Below, one piece after another: positions 1 to 11,459 of a DNA stretch of 64,000 nucleotides. Under the pieces are notes generated by a model that was given only the letters and a program-made list of their open reading frames with translations, was not told where the DNA came from and ran no database searches. The stretch comes from Fagopyrum homotropicum (taxonomy: Eukaryota > Streptophyta > Magnoliopsida > Caryophyllales > Polygonaceae), in assembly GCA_033239125.1 (NCBI GenBank), contig BSWB01000001.1, positions 164,943,481 through 165,007,480 of the forward strand, read 5' to 3'. The translations under genes and the position numbers were made by a program. Within the stretch, counting starts at the first letter, position 1. Every line of letters starts with the position of its first letter.

Positions 1-45
1 ATATCTCAACATCCTTTGCTATGCAATCTACTCATTAGGATAAAG

Positions 46-893
46 CTATGATGCACAGACACTTCTAGAAGGCGGCGTGTCCCGTGTCCTGCCGTGTCGG
101 AAACAGGGACACAACCGGACACGGTCAAGACACGTTTCCAAGGTAGGACACGTCTAGGACACGGTGAGGACGTGGATTGTGTCCAGTCAAGACATGATCA
201 ACGAAATAAAAACTTATGTATCGTAATATGTTTTCTTCTTTCCCATTTTTTCCGACTAAACCTAGCTCCACATGACCACCTGCGAGATTGTGGTTGTCGG
301 AAGTACGACACCGATCTTCTTCTCCGGCTCTAATGTTGAAATGTTGTTCCGCCGGCCGACTCTTCTCTCCATTTTTTTATGATTTTATAAATTAATTTTG
401 AATCATTGATTATTAATGTATTTTGTAATTTTTATTTGTTGAATGTTGACTATGTTATTCTAATTCTTTCACTTTTTATGATTCACAAATATTTATTATT
501 ATTTTCCTTTGTTGATCATGTTGTTCGGTTATTGTTGATTTGCAAATGAATGATTCATTCTTCAATTTTGATACTAAGTATGATTATTTCAGATTATAAA
601 ACTAAATATGTTTATTTCTATGTTTGTAAAACTGAAAATGTTGGTTTCTAAGCTTTTGTTTCGATTATTTTATCATCATGTTAATATTTTTATTAACTCA
701 TATATCATTGATTTTTTTTCCACATATATGTATCTCATTATGATATAGTAATTCTATATTTCCATATCTTTAAAATAATATATTAATTATTTTACTCGTC
801 GTGTCCCCGTTTCCTATACTTTTGAGGATTGCCGCTTTCCCGTTTCTCGCCGTGTCCGTTTCCCGTATCCGTGTCCGTGTCCGTGCATCATAG
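46..893. mobile_element. Non-autonomous hAT-like DNA transposon
   Basis: The element starts CTATGATGCAC and its right end reads as the reverse complement (GTGCATCATAG). The inverted match runs about 16 bp with one mismatch. It is flanked by a perfect 8-bp duplication GGATAAAG at 38-45 and 894-901, the target-site length of the hAT superfamily. Both subterminal regions are rich in CGTGTCC/GGACACG words, in opposite orientation at the two ends, and the interior (350-800) is AT-rich and non-coding. No transposase is present, so it would need one supplied in trans. The superfamily rests on the 8-bp duplication; the ends lack the usual CAG start, so another 8-bp-duplicating family is possible. Confidence 0.75.
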
Positions 894-901
894 GGATAAA
901 G

Positions 902-2676
902 AGATTCCAAAATGGATCAAAGACTTATCCTACACAAAAATTCTAAGTTGGCTATTCCACACAAAATTTCTCATACTTAGCCAAAATTCTGCATAATAAC
1001 AAACTGCACCCCTAGCCTACTTTGAACTCTCATGGATCCAGATCCGACCGTTGGATCGGCCTAAACTTTTGGTAAATCGAGAATGCATATCTATATACCA
1101 CGTATCAAAATTTGGAGGGTGACTTATCATTTTAAGGTATCGAAGCATAGGCTCAAAGTGGACTGCTCAACACAGATTTCTAGAAATAGAAACAGGGTTT
1201 GTAAGTGGTCTTAGGTTCGAATCTCATCCATAACAGCAGAGGTTTCTAGGCTAGGCATGTAAAGTCCATAGTTTAATCCTTGAATGTGCCAAAACATAAC
1301 CTAAGTCTACTTACATATGTATGCAGTGCAAGGGAGACAAGGTCCTTACTCACTTCCGACGACTCAACAGGCGGCTCGAGGCAAGGGGAACCGGTCAGGC
1401 TGGCTTGTTGTCGTGATGGCTCGCGCCTAGTAGAGTTGGTGGTCTCCTGATTTCCACCTCTCGAAGGTTGCCGGACTCACGCTTGTGCAGCCGGCGTCCA
1501 ATGTAGGTTGATCTTGTTGGGAGTTGCAGACGAGGCCCACAAAGGAACACCGTCTCACTTGCACTAATATGGCGTCTGCACTAGGGTGGTCTCCGTCAGA
1601 AAGAAGAGGCAATAGAAAGAAGGGAGTATGGGGATAGACAGGCTCACCTTGCAGGCGGAGGAGAGGTATGGTATGGCTCGGCACATGGCGATCTACCCTC
1701 ACTGGTTACTGTCGCCTATGTAGAAGGAGATAAGAGCACTCGACAGGAAGGGAAGCCGCTGGTGTCTCGATTGTCTTTGTGCAGAGAAGGACTCTTCGTT
1801 GTCTCCTGTGTGTAGGAGGTTGACGCCAAGACGCAGGTACCCCTGATGTTGCGTGCAAGGAGACGATGGCAGGGCGCAGGCTACTGGACGACAGCTCTGT
1901 AGATCTGGGGAGGAAAGAGGAGACAATAGACTTAACATACTCACCGTATGCAAAAGAAATCCAGAAAGAAGTTATCGGTTGGGGAAGAAAGGTGTGTACA
2001 GACCCCTTGTCAAGCTGCATCTGGACGTGAAATGGTAGGAAGGAGGTGAGATGCTTGCGAGATTTTCGGCGTGATCCTGGACATCTTGAGGGAGAGATGG
2101 GAGGAGTTGCAGCAACGTGATTCTAGGGGCGTTAAGGTAAGTAGATCTTCCCTCCAACTCAATGTACACACACGATGGATAAGAAGCATCACTGTTGGGC
2201 CGGCTTCGTTATTGGGCTTTCGGGCAGCTTGAGAGGTGGGAGTCTCCCAGTTGGTTGAAGCAAGCTGTACGGGCCTGCTGGTCTGTGCTGGGCCGGCTCA
2301 CAAGTAAGGTAAGAAGGTGGGTGAGAAGAGAGGAAAGGTGGGCTGAGAAGAGAGGAAATGTGGGATGAGTTGTTTGACCTCGTCAAGGCTTGCCATTGCC
2401 TTCGTCTTGATCTCGTCGTGGTCTCGTCTGGATGTTGTCATGGCTTCGTCAAGAGCTTGTCATTGCCTTGTCAAGCACATGTCATGGTCTTGTCAAAAGA
2501 CCAATATATATAACTAGGGTTTAATGTATAAGTCATCATTTTATGTGATTATAAAATTCACATGAAAAGATAAAATTAGTGTTAAACCTCAAGTTAGAAA
2601 TCATAAAAAAAATCTACGGCTACATTTCCGGTTTGACTCGGAATTAAATGGAAGAAAAAAATTTTCGGATATTACA
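902..2676. repeat. Probable degraded LTR-type repeat, non-coding
   Basis: No credible gene is seen; the short open frames overlap on both strands and lack domain motifs. The right end (TTTTCGG, then ATTACA ending at 2676) resembles the 3' end of the solo LTR that ends at 6460. Both are preceded by similar words such as CATCATTTTATGT. A run of related GTCATGG/CTTCGTCAAG words lies at 2385-2500. It may be a diverged relative of that LTR, but no matching 5' end was found. Confidence 0.35.
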
Positions 2677-2999
2677 TAGGGCTATCATTAGTTGGAATGT
2701 GATCCACAATTTTAAGAAAAATAGGGGGTTTGGACTAAGGAAAGTCCAAACTACAAACAAAGTACTATAAATGAAACTTTTACGAAAAATTCTTGTAGAG
2801 CCTTATAACATATGGGTAAAGATTATCAATGAAAAATACTTAAAAAAAAATCAATATCTTGAATTACCAAAAGAAATAATCAACATCTTGACAATGGAAT
2901 AATCTTATGAAACTAAAAATCGAATTCAAAGAGGGTCTTATGTGGCAAGTTGACAATGGAAGACAATTAATTTCTGGCATGACAACTAGCTAACGACTT

Positions 3000-3445
3000 C
3001 ACCGCTAATAAAAATTGGCACAAAATACCAACCTTATTGGCACAAACATCAAAGTAAGTCACTTCATTAACAACTCAAGAAAATGGGATAACACTAGAAT
3101 TGAATATGAACTACAACACTTTATTAACCAAGATTTGTGGAAGAAAAAAAAATCAACGAAAGAATCATACCAAATAATGAAATTCAGGATAGACTTTATT
3201 GGAAATGTAGAAAAAACGGATAGTTTTCTACTAAGTCTGCTTCTGAAATGATTGAAGCACGGACGGACATTAACCACAATTACGCCTGTGAGTGGATATG
3301 GAAATTGGATACACAACCAAAAATCAAAAAACTTATTTGGAAAATCTCACAAAACGGAATTCCAACAAAAGTTAAACTCGACGAAAGACGAATTGCAGTG
3401 ACTAGGAACTATGAAATTTGCAACCTCAAGAGGTTAGATTAGACA
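3000..3445 (+). pseudogene. LINE (non-LTR retrotransposon) pol C-terminal remnant
   Basis: Two broken frames resemble the end of plant LINE polymerases. The first (from 3015) has a VSHFI..NSRKWD..I stretch like the region between the reverse transcriptase and the zinc-binding domain. The second (3248-3442) contains WIWKLDTQPKIKKLIWKI and GIPTKVKLDERRI, which match the reverse-transcriptase zinc-binding family (zf-RVT). Between them, DRLYWKCRKNG followed by a stop and FSTKSASEMI continues the same family in a shifted frame. It is a dead fragment with at least one frameshift and one stop; no reverse transcriptase core is left here. Confidence 0.6.
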
Positions 3446-3758
3446 TATTTTTAGAGAAATAAATGTGTTGTTGACCGGTTAACACACCTGGATGTATCAA
3501 CCTCAACACCAATTTTGCCCTAAAATTAGGCCTCCAAGAGGCTAAAAGACTACATATTAAAAAGATCGAAATCGAAGGTGATAAGTAATAACCTTTGTGT
3601 TATTAAGCCACTCAAAGTTTTGTGAAGTTGTTCTTGGGAGATCGAGATGCTTATTTCCGACTTCAGTTTGGATCTTCGTTTGTTTGACGAAGTCTAGATT
3701 AGACATATTTTCAGAGAAATAAATGTGTTGCTGACCGATTAACCCACCTGAGTGTATT
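3435..3758. repeat. Direct duplication of an ~85-bp segment, second copy split by an LTR
   Basis: The segment beginning AGATTAGACATATTTT at about 3435 is repeated with a few changes from about 3697. The second copy is interrupted at 3758 and resumes at 6461 (ATCAACCTCAACACC), because the solo LTR inserted within it. The first copy gives the uninterrupted reference for the insertion site. Confidence 0.7.
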
Positions 3759-5238
3759 TGTAACACCCCAAATTCTCAGAACTCGAAGCGCTACTGGTTA
3801 GGACCTCACAATGGGTCCCGATCTCAGTTTGACAACAATATTACTAGGATCTTACAACAAGACACAAATAAGAAAAACCGAAATTCATAAAATGTATTTG
3901 AAAAAGGATGAATGCAACAAAGTCTAACAGCCTATCGTACTTAAACAACGGAAAAGACTAACTGTCTTAACAAAAGGGAAAGACAACACAACAACAACCC
4001 AAACCCCCACTCGATCTAAAGAGTACGGAGACCCGGCTGACCACTACTTCCGGATCACTCAGCTGTTGTTCTAACCTGCAGTAAAACTAAAAACACAACA
4101 AAACAACCATTAGCTAGTTATCTAAACATTAGGAGAATAACAATAGCACACACACACATAAAATATTAAACACTCATCATGCTTTCATACAATCCATTTA
4201 TTATCTTCATTTAAGTCATTCACTCTAATGATACTTATTTTGTGACACGAGGGATTCCCAAACCTCGCCTCCGCCCCCGTGTACCCATCAAGAGTGGATC
4301 CGATGCATCTCACCGTGTACCTGTATGGTCTGGGTATAGAGAACCTCCCAGTCTCCTGGCAGAGCTGGACAGTGATGTCACGGCCCGTTATACATGCACT
4401 TGGGCCTTAACACAATAATAACGACGGTCGTCCTAACAAGTTGTTATTATATCACACATGGTACACACACCACTATTATCACTCAACTAATATCCAGAAA
4501 CCAGCTAAGTAAGTCGTAAAGACTTACCTGAGTCAAAATACACTCTAACATGTCTCAAACAGTCCGTACTCGTGGTAACTCAAACGCCTGTCAAATAAGG
4601 CATGTGCATCAAAATCACATCCAGATGTCCAACCTCATGCTAAGGAATTACGGAACAAGTTCTTACGGTAAAAGACCATTTTACCCTCAGCCGAAGGCTT
4701 CTCAAATTTATTCTTAAACTTTCTTATTCCTTTTAAAACTTGTTTCCATACTTTGTGTCTCTCGGTTAGCTACTTATAGGTCACCAGTTCAAACTTGAAT
4801 CCACTCGAAAAGAATAACACTCTTCCTCCTTCCCAGTTACCATCTATTACATATATTATCCGTATTATATACTTTAACTTTTCTCCTCAACTCACTTATT
4901 TAATTGTGTAATTATTCGGTACTCATATATATATCTACATATTTTATTTCCCATCTTGTACGGATTTAGGTACACTTACGTCATGAGTATATATATATTC
5001 TTATGTTTCTTTATATATACAAATCCTGAAATCCCAACTTATTTATATACATATTTATATCTCTTTTACATAATTTCATAAATCCCAACTCGTACTTATA
5101 TATATATACTCGCATTTTTATATATTCTATATTTATGCTTATAAATATACTCTTATATAAAGGTTATATATCCATTAAATTCCAAGCTTCTATAAACATG
5201 AATAGACTTTAAAACACTTATGTGTACACTTTTATTTC

Positions 5239-5311
<73 letters not shown>

Positions 5312-6460
5312 GTATATGTATATACTCGGCATACACAACTCTCATATAAGCTCACACCTGCTCTTACTAACCTACCGTATTGCATACCCGTACCACCTCC
5401 AATCTATGGTTTATATATGTATTCAAATTAAATTTATATATGTTTTTCAACTCAAATATATATACGTATACACTCTCTAATATATACGTATTCTAACTCA
5501 CATATATACATGTATTAAAACTTGATTTTATACATATTTCATTCACAGTTATATTCGCAGGACAGGAGGAAGAAGGACCGGAGGAGGCTCTTACCGGCTG
5601 CAGTCCGGCATCCTCACTGGTGGTCGGAAACGACGGTGCGGAGCTGCTGCAGGCCGAAGAGAGGCTGCAGTGTAGCGATTCAAGAGTCGAGAGAAGGTAG
5701 GCGGAAAGAAAGGAGGGAGAAGGGAGGCGGTCTCACCCACTGCAGCGGCGGAGGGAAGCTCGGCGGCACTGGCGGTTGACGGCATGGCGGAACAATCCCG
5801 TTGTTGTTGCTACTGGCTCGAGGCGGCGGCAGCAAGGGCGAGGGAGGCGTCGTCGCAGTGGCAGCCAAGCGAGGAAGACGCTGCTAGGGCTGATGTCGCC
5901 GGCGGACAGGGAAGGCGGACGAGGCGTGGTGGCGGCGTCGTCTGGGCGGTCGACGGAGGCGGCGCAGTGGCACGGTGGCGGCTTCGGTGTGGTACGTTGT
6001 TGCGGCTGTCCTTTGTACAGAGAGAGAGACGGAGTAACAGGACGCGGCAAGTAGGAGAATAGAGGATTAGGTTAAACGTGTTTAGCATTAGGATTAGGGT
6101 TTAGGGTTAGCTTAGGAAATGGGCTGCTGGGCTTAGTAGGTGGGCCTAGTAGTGGGCCACATCCGGCCTGCCCTCGCATTATAACACGGATCCGAAATTC
6201 GTTACTCGCCCCGGATTTTCCGTTTTGTGCGGGAATTTATATAATACGAAATTATATTCCGTATTGTATAAATTATTATTAAATTTTAACGTACGTAAAA
6301 ATTATTTTCAAACACATAGTCTCATCATTTTATGTCAATTAAGGTCACATAAAATGATAGAACCTAAAACTCGTTTTAGTTTATTTATTTATTTAAGATT
6401 GACATATCGGAATTCGTTTAAAATCAAGGTTAACGGATTTTAAAATTTTCGGTTATTACA
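3759..6460. mobile_element. Solo LTR (Ty3/gypsy-type), 2.7 kb
   Basis: The segment begins TGTAACACCCC and ends TTATTACA, so it has the TG...CA ends of an LTR, and TGTAACACC is a common start for plant gypsy LTRs. Flanks are GTATT (3754-3758) and GTATC (6461-6465), a 5-bp duplication with one later change. The duplicated flank at 3435-3524 shows the unbroken site. No primer-binding site or internal region adjoins either end, so it is a solo LTR left by recombination. Inside are an (AT)n run, a GC-rich block at 5560-6050 and a short telomere-like TTTAGGG pair near 6090. Open frames in the GC-rich block occur on both strands and are not credible genes. Confidence 0.75.
5243..5306. repeat. (AT)n microsatellite
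   Basis: An uninterrupted run of alternating A and T of about 60 bp inside the solo LTR, set in a longer TATATA-rich tract from 5090 to 5520. It produces spurious Ile-Tyr repeat frames. Confidence 0.95.
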
Positions 6461-6589
6461 GTATCAACCTCAACACCAATTTTTCTGATGATCCTGAACA
6501 ACGTGTTTTTATATGTAAAGATGTTTTAGAGTGAGCTACCTCTAGAAAGTAGATTAACCTAACTCCTATTGGTTATTAAAAAAACAAAA

Positions 6590-6772
6590 AAAGGAAAGTG
6601 AGTGGGCAATGTCCGAGGCCCAAAGACCACACTTTGGAAACGCGCTTAAATTTCAATATAATTCCACTTGTATTAAGTATTAACCCAACCCCGCTTTGGA
6701 AACGCGCTTAAATTTCAGTATAATTACGTTTCTGTCCATTGATTCTACATAATTACCATATTTGGTGAGAGA
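6590..6772. promoter_or_regulatory. Orphan copy of the NLR upstream block
   Basis: The stretch GGAAAGTGAGTG, then AATGTCCGAGGCCCAAAGACC, then GAAACGCGCTTAAATTTC matches the sequence found upstream of NLR2 (35041 onward, resuming at 44319) and at 51937-52170. The GAAACGCGCTTAAATTTC part is present twice here (near 6640 and 6698). No NLR coding sequence remains on this side; a copia element adjoins it at 6773. It is a remnant of a duplicated gene unit. Confidence 0.6.
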
Positions 6773-6975
6773 ATAGAGTATGAAAACTTTTCACAATCTC
6801 AGAATAGGTAAGACCTTATCGAAAAGGATAAGACCTTATCAAACGAGATAAAGTCTTATTAGTAACTATAAGACCTTATCAATGGAGATAAAATCTTATA
6901 AGCAAATATAAGACCTTACTCGTTTCTCTGATATTGATTTTAAACGTAAAGGTTTAGACAAACCAGGTTTTTGTA

Positions 6976-8030
6976 AGACCTTACAAGTTTTGGTAAAGAC
7001 ATTACAGTGTCTGGTAAGACCTTACCATATTACAGAAAACCTTGGTTTCTAGGTTTCAGTAAGGCCTTACATAAACTGGTAAGACCTTACCAAAACTGGA
7101 CAAAAACTACAAGTGAGTTACGTACGTCCAAATAGCTTTTCCTTCTTGTTGAGTTAATTAAGGGATTTGATTTTAACAAATCTTTGATTTGTTTTAATTA
7201 AATCTTCTTGCGATAAAATTGGATGATTTCCTTAACCTCAACAAACCGTGCTTGACTTTGACTGCTTGACTTCAACAAACAAAATCTCAACAACCCAAGA
7301 TCAAATCTCAACAACTCAAGATATCCGAGGATCACGAAGGGAAGATCATTCTGGATCACGAAGGCAAGATCGTTTCTCAACGTACAAGAATGCTGATACG
7401 CTTGCCTATTTAAAGAGACAAAGAACAAGAGACAAAATACACATTCATTGCCTACTTCGGAAACACAAGTGACAATTCGACTTATCCCACAAAGTATTGT
7501 TCTCACATTCAAAGCTTCATCATTCTACTTCCCTGAGAGTGTGAGATCTTTTTCGAGCTGATAGTACAATTCAACTAGGATCATACAAACCGTTATCACT
7601 TCTAGACACGTTGGATACGAGTGTTGTATCTGGAGTACTTTAGTTTTCCTTTTCGAGTGTGTGAGTTGCTAGATAGGAAGTGTAAGACTTCTGAGTTTAG
7701 AAGAGGGAAGGTCTTCTGAAGATTGTATCTGGAACTCATCAAGAAGAAGGAAAATAAAGCTACTTGGAATCCTAGGGTTGAATCAATCCTAGGCGGGGAC
7801 TAGGTCGTGTTGGTAACCGAACCTCGTTAACATATCGTGTGTCCTTTACTGCTGATCTCGTCTTGCTCTTAACATTCCTGGTTTGTCTAAACCCTTACGT
7901 TTAAAATCAATATCAGAGAAACGAGTAAGGTCTTATATTTGCTTATAAGATTTTATCTCCATTGATAAGGTCTTATCAGTAACGAGTAAGGTCTTATATT
8001 TGCTTATAAGATTTTATCAAATTTGAACAA
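6976..8030 (+). repeat. Inverted LTR copy of the same copia element
   Basis: This is the reverse complement of about 10450-11440, including the ACCTAGTCCCCGCCTAGG-type block and the palindromic GTAAGACCTTAC words. At 6975/6976 it joins a direct partial copy (6773-6975) at a short shared CCAGG-like word, giving a head-to-head LTR hairpin. Confidence 0.75.
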
Positions 8031-8247
8031 AGATCAAACCAAGTATTTCAAATTTGAAACAAACCAAACCAAGGTTTTCAAAGACAGAAATATTCTCCCC
8101 CCTTTTTGTCTTTCAACAAGAAAATTTTAAAAATAGAAAAAAAAAATCATTCTTCATCTGATATCATCAACCGGTAAGGCCTTGAAATATATATCAAAGT
8201 CTTAATGTAGGGAATAAGATCAATATTGTATAACAATAATTGCTCCC

Positions 8248-8430
8248 CTACATTTGTGCTTCCCTGTTAAGCATACCAAGGATGTTGCATTTTCCTTTGT
8301 CACCAAGAGTTATAGTATCAGTGGTTTGCTTCTTTAGATTTTCGAAAAGAGATTCTTTTCCACTCATATGTTTTGAGCAACCACTGTCCATTATCCATTT
8401 TTGACCCTTTATCTTGGTGATATCCTGCAA
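8248..8430 (-). pseudogene. Copia aspartic protease fragment
   Basis: On the minus strand the stretch KWIMDSGCSKHMSG carries the DSG active-site signature of copia proteases. It lies just downstream of gag but in a shifted frame, and ends after about 60 residues. Nothing recognisable as integrase follows before the purine tract and LTR, so this is the last trace of pol. Confidence 0.75.
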
Positions 8431-8660
8431 AACAGAAAATCAACCTTTCCGGCTTGACCAATAGACAGATTTGGATCCATTATGGGGTAGACCATGTTAG
8501 GTAGCCTAGTCCCTTTAGGAACCCATATGTGTTTTACCCGTTTATTTAAACGTACAGGAAAAGTATTTCTAATAATGTACGGATCCATTCTCCTATAAGG
8601 ACAGGTTTCCTTTACATGACCCTTTTTACAACAAAAGAAACAAGTAGGAGATCTCCAATT

Positions 8661-10229
8661 TCATTTTGCCTTAACGAACGTGGTAGTGGGTTTAGCAGGA
8701 AAATTCCTGTTATATCCTATTCCACTTCGATTTAAGGATAATTGTTGTTCTCCAAGCATTTTATCAAGAGTAGCTTTAGATTTAGTAAATTGCACAAGAG
8801 CTATTTGTTGTTCTTGACATTTTTCAGAAAGTTTCACTTTTTCAATCTCTAAGTCAGTATTACGTGTCTTAAGAGATGAGAGGTTTGCCTTTAGATCGGA
8901 ATTTTCCAATCGTAAGGCCTTAACCTCAGTGTCAAGATCTGATTGTATGCTGTCAAGATCTTGAACTTTCAGCGAAAGCATTCTTATGCAAGTTTCCTGA
9001 TCATTAAGCTTTTCTTGTAAAATGTTGATTTCTTTGCTGTAAGATTCTTCATTAGAAATCATGTTTTTCAGCACTTCTGATAAAACAGCAGTAGGACTGG
9101 ATATAAGATCTCTTACCATTCCATCCAGATGTTGATCTTGGTTTTTATCGGTTTTTGCCATAAGACACAAGTTTGCATGATCATCTTCAGAATCTGAATA
9201 ACTTGAGGAGTCTGAATCACTCCATGCTTCTATCATGGCCTTCTTGCTAAATTCCTTTTTCTTGGATTTGTTTCTCTTCTTTTGAGGACATTCTTTAACA
9301 AAATGATCTATTTCACCACATTCATAGCAATTTAGAACACGATTCTTTTTCAAGGGGTTAGAAGACTTACCTTTGTATTTAGATGATCCAGCATATTCTT
9401 TATTTGAGAATTGCTTTTTCATTTTCAATATTCGTGCTAGTCCTCTTGTGATAAGAGTGAAAGGATCTTCATCATCATCATCATCACTGTCAGAATCTTC
9501 CAGTGGTTCCTCTTTCTTTGCCTTGAATGCCATTTTCGGCAATTCCCCATCGTCCTCATTGAGGATCATTTCATGGGTGATTAATTTGCCCAGCAAATCA
9601 TCAAGAGCAAGTGTATTAAGGTTTTGTGCTTCTTCTATAGCAGTTACCTTAGGACCCCACTTTGCTTTAGGCAAACATCTAAGTATCTTTCTGACTTTTT
9701 CTTCGTTATTAAAAGTCTTTCCCAGTGAGTCAAGATTGTTAATGATCTCCGTAAAACGGGTGAACATTACTTTAACTGATTCATCTGGGATCATTTTAAA
9801 CAATTCATATTGTCTAAGAAAGATACTTATTTTGGTCTCTTTGACCTGGCTGGTTCCTTCATAGGTAAGCACTAATTTGTCCCATATTTCTTTTGCAGAT
9901 CTGCACGAAGATATACGATTAAATTCATCAGTACTTAAACCACAATATAATAGATTAATGGCCTTGTAATTCTTTGCCACGCTCTCTAGATCTTTCTGAT
10001 TAAATTCAGCTTCTGTCTTGTTTACTCTTGTATTGTCAGGACCTTCCTTGGTGGGAGTGTTGGGTCCGTTCTTGATAATATACCAAAGCTCTAAATCTTG
10101 ATCGATAATCAACATCTGCATCAAGGATTTCCAGTGCATAAAATTGTTTCCTACAAAAAGAGGTGGTCGTATAATTGATCTTCCATGACCGAAACCTCCT
10201 TGTCCTTCACCTGCCATGATTAGACTCAT
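8661..10229 (-). CDS. Copia gag polyprotein (nucleocapsid), 522 residues
   Basis: The N-terminal two-thirds is a plant copia gag region (RPPLFVGNNFMHWK, then the UBN2-type helical region with KEIWDKLVLTYEG). A CCHC zinc knuckle (CYECGEIDHFVKEC) lies at about residues 298-311, flanked by basic and Asp/Ser-rich stretches. The last 130 residues are a predicted coiled coil. It would form the capsid particle and bind the element RNA. The frame ends in a TGA at 8661-8663. Beyond it, in the same frame, comes a second knuckle (CFFCCKKGHVKETC, near 8590-8640), so the stop is probably a secondary break in a longer gag-pol. The protease motif appears in another frame at 8248-8430. The first possible Met codons lie close together near 10215-10229. 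Confidence 0.75.
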   Translation of the reverse strand: MSLIMAGEGQGGFGHGRSIIRPPLFVGNNFMHWKSLMQMLIIDQDLELWYIIKNGPNTPTKEGPDNTRVNKTEAEFNQKDLESVAKNYKAINLLYCGLSTDEFNRISSCRSAKEIWDKLVLTYEGTSQVKETKISIFLRQYELFKMIPDESVKVMFTRFTEIINNLDSLGKTFNNEEKVRKILRCLPKAKWGPKVTAIEEAQNLNTLALDDLLGKLITHEMILNEDDGELPKMAFKAKKEEPLEDSDSDDDDDEDPFTLITRGLARILKMKKQFSNKEYAGSSKYKGKSSNPLKKNRVLNCYECGEIDHFVKECPQKKRNKSKKKEFSKKAMIEAWSDSDSSSYSDSEDDHANLCLMAKTDKNQDQHLDGMVRDLISSPTAVLSEVLKNMISNEESYSKEINILQEKLNDQETCIRMLSLKVQDLDSIQSDLDTEVKALRLENSDLKANLSSLKTRNTDLEIEKVKLSEKCQEQQIALVQFTKSKATLDKMLGEQQLSLNRSGIGYNRNFPAKPTTTFVKAK

Positions 10230-10261
10230 AGATAATAATATCTAAGAAAACGTGAGTTAGG

Positions 10262-10274
10262 CTCTGATACCAAT
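10262..10274 (-). other. Primer-binding site (tRNA-Met type)
   Basis: On the minus strand the 13 bases read TTGGTATCAGAGC, directly after the LTR end. This is the usual plant copia priming site complementary to initiator Met-tRNA. Confidence 0.85.
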
Positions 10275-11459
10275 TGAAATGCGGAATAGGCAGATAAAAT
10301 AGTTTATCCAATACTCTAGAAGGGGGGATGAATAGAGTATGGAAACTTTTCACAATCTCAGAATAGGTAAGACCTTATCGAAAAGGATAAGACCTTATCA
10401 AACGAGATAAAGTCTTATCATTAACTATAAGACCTTATCAATGGAGATAAAATCTTATAAGCAAATATAAGACCTTACTCGTTTCTCTGATATTGATTTT
10501 AAACGTAAAGGTTTAGACAAACCAGGAATGTTAAGAGCAAGACGAGATCAGCAGTAAAGGACACACGATATGTTAACGAGGTTCGGTCACCAACACGACC
10601 TAGTCCCCGCCTAGGATTGATTCAACCCTAGGATTCCAAGTAGCTTTATTTTCCTTCTTCTTGATGAGTTCCAGATACAATCTTCAGAAGACCTTCCCTC
10701 TTCTAAACTCAGAAGTCTTACACTTCCTATCTAGCAACTCACACACTCGAAAAGGAAAACTACTCCAGATACAACACTCGTATCCAACGTGTCTAGAAGT
10801 GATAACGGTTTGTATGATCCTAGTTGAATTGTACTATCAGCTCGAAAAAGATCTCACACTCTCAGGGAAGTAGAATGATGAAGCTTCGAATGTGAGAACA
10901 ATACTTTGTGAGATAAGTCGAATTGTCACTTGTGTTTCCGAAGTAGGCAATGAATGTGTATTTTGTCTCTTGTTCTTTGTCTCTTTAAATAGGCAAGCAT
11001 ATCAGCATTCTTGTACGTTGAGAAACGATCTTGCCTTCGTGATCCAGAATGATCTTGCCTTCGTGCTCCTCGGATATCTTGAGTTGTTGAGATTTGATCT
11101 TGGGTTGTTGAGATTTTGTTTGTTGAAGTCAAGCAGTCAAAGTCAAGCACGGTTTGTTGAGGTTGAGGAAATCATCCAATTTTATCTCAAGAAGATTTAA
11201 TTAAAACAAATCAAAGATTTGTTAAAATCAAATCCCTTAATTAACTCAACAAGAAGGAAAAGCTATTTGGACGTGCGTAACTCACTTGTAGTTTTTGTCC
11301 AGTTTTGGTAAGGTCTTACCAGTTTATGTAAGGCCTTACTGAAACCTGGAAACCAAGGTTTTCTGTAATATGGTAAGGCCTTACCAGACATTGTAATGTC
11401 TTTACCAAAACTTGTAAGGTCTTACAAAAACCCGGAAACCAAGGTTTTGGCTTTCATCA
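10275..11459 (-). repeat. 5' LTR of the rearranged copia element
   Basis: Bounded by TG at 10275 and CA at 11458-11459 on the plus strand, it is about 1185 bp. It sits directly beside the primer-binding site. It contains many palindromic words of the type GTAAGRCCTTAC and GATAAGACCTTAT at its two ends. Its sequence is found inverted at 6976-8030 and its first part again, direct, at 6773-6975. Confidence 0.75.

Larger units (their letters stand above)
6773..11459 (-). mobile_element. Rearranged Ty1/copia element (Sirevirus-like), pol mostly lost
   Basis: Read on the minus strand: 5' LTR (11459 down to 10275), Met-tRNA-type primer site (10274-10262), gag (10229-8661), second zinc knuckle and a protease fragment (about 8650-8248), a purine tract (minus strand of about 8094-8110), then LTR sequence. 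Integrase, reverse transcriptase and RNase H are absent. The low-coordinate LTR is abnormal: 6773-6975 has the same orientation as the other LTR, but 6976 to about 8030 is an inverted copy. The A/G-rich tract next to the LTR and an LTR loaded with palindromes resemble the SIRE lineage; that placement is inference. The element cannot move by itself. Confidence 0.75.

Noticed and set aside
1427..2386. Several overlapping open frames of 60-104 residues on both strands
   Set aside because: They overlap each other, have no domain motif, and lie in repeat-like sequence.
5220..5480. Open frame rich in Ile-Tyr
   Set aside because: It is translation of the (AT)n microsatellite.
5591..6088. GC-rich open frames on both strands
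   Set aside because: All six frames stay open in this GC-rich part of the solo LTR; Arg/Pro-rich translations lack any family resemblance.
6060..6110. Telomere-like TTTAGGG sequence
   Set aside because: Only about two units; too short for an interstitial telomere and lies within the solo LTR.
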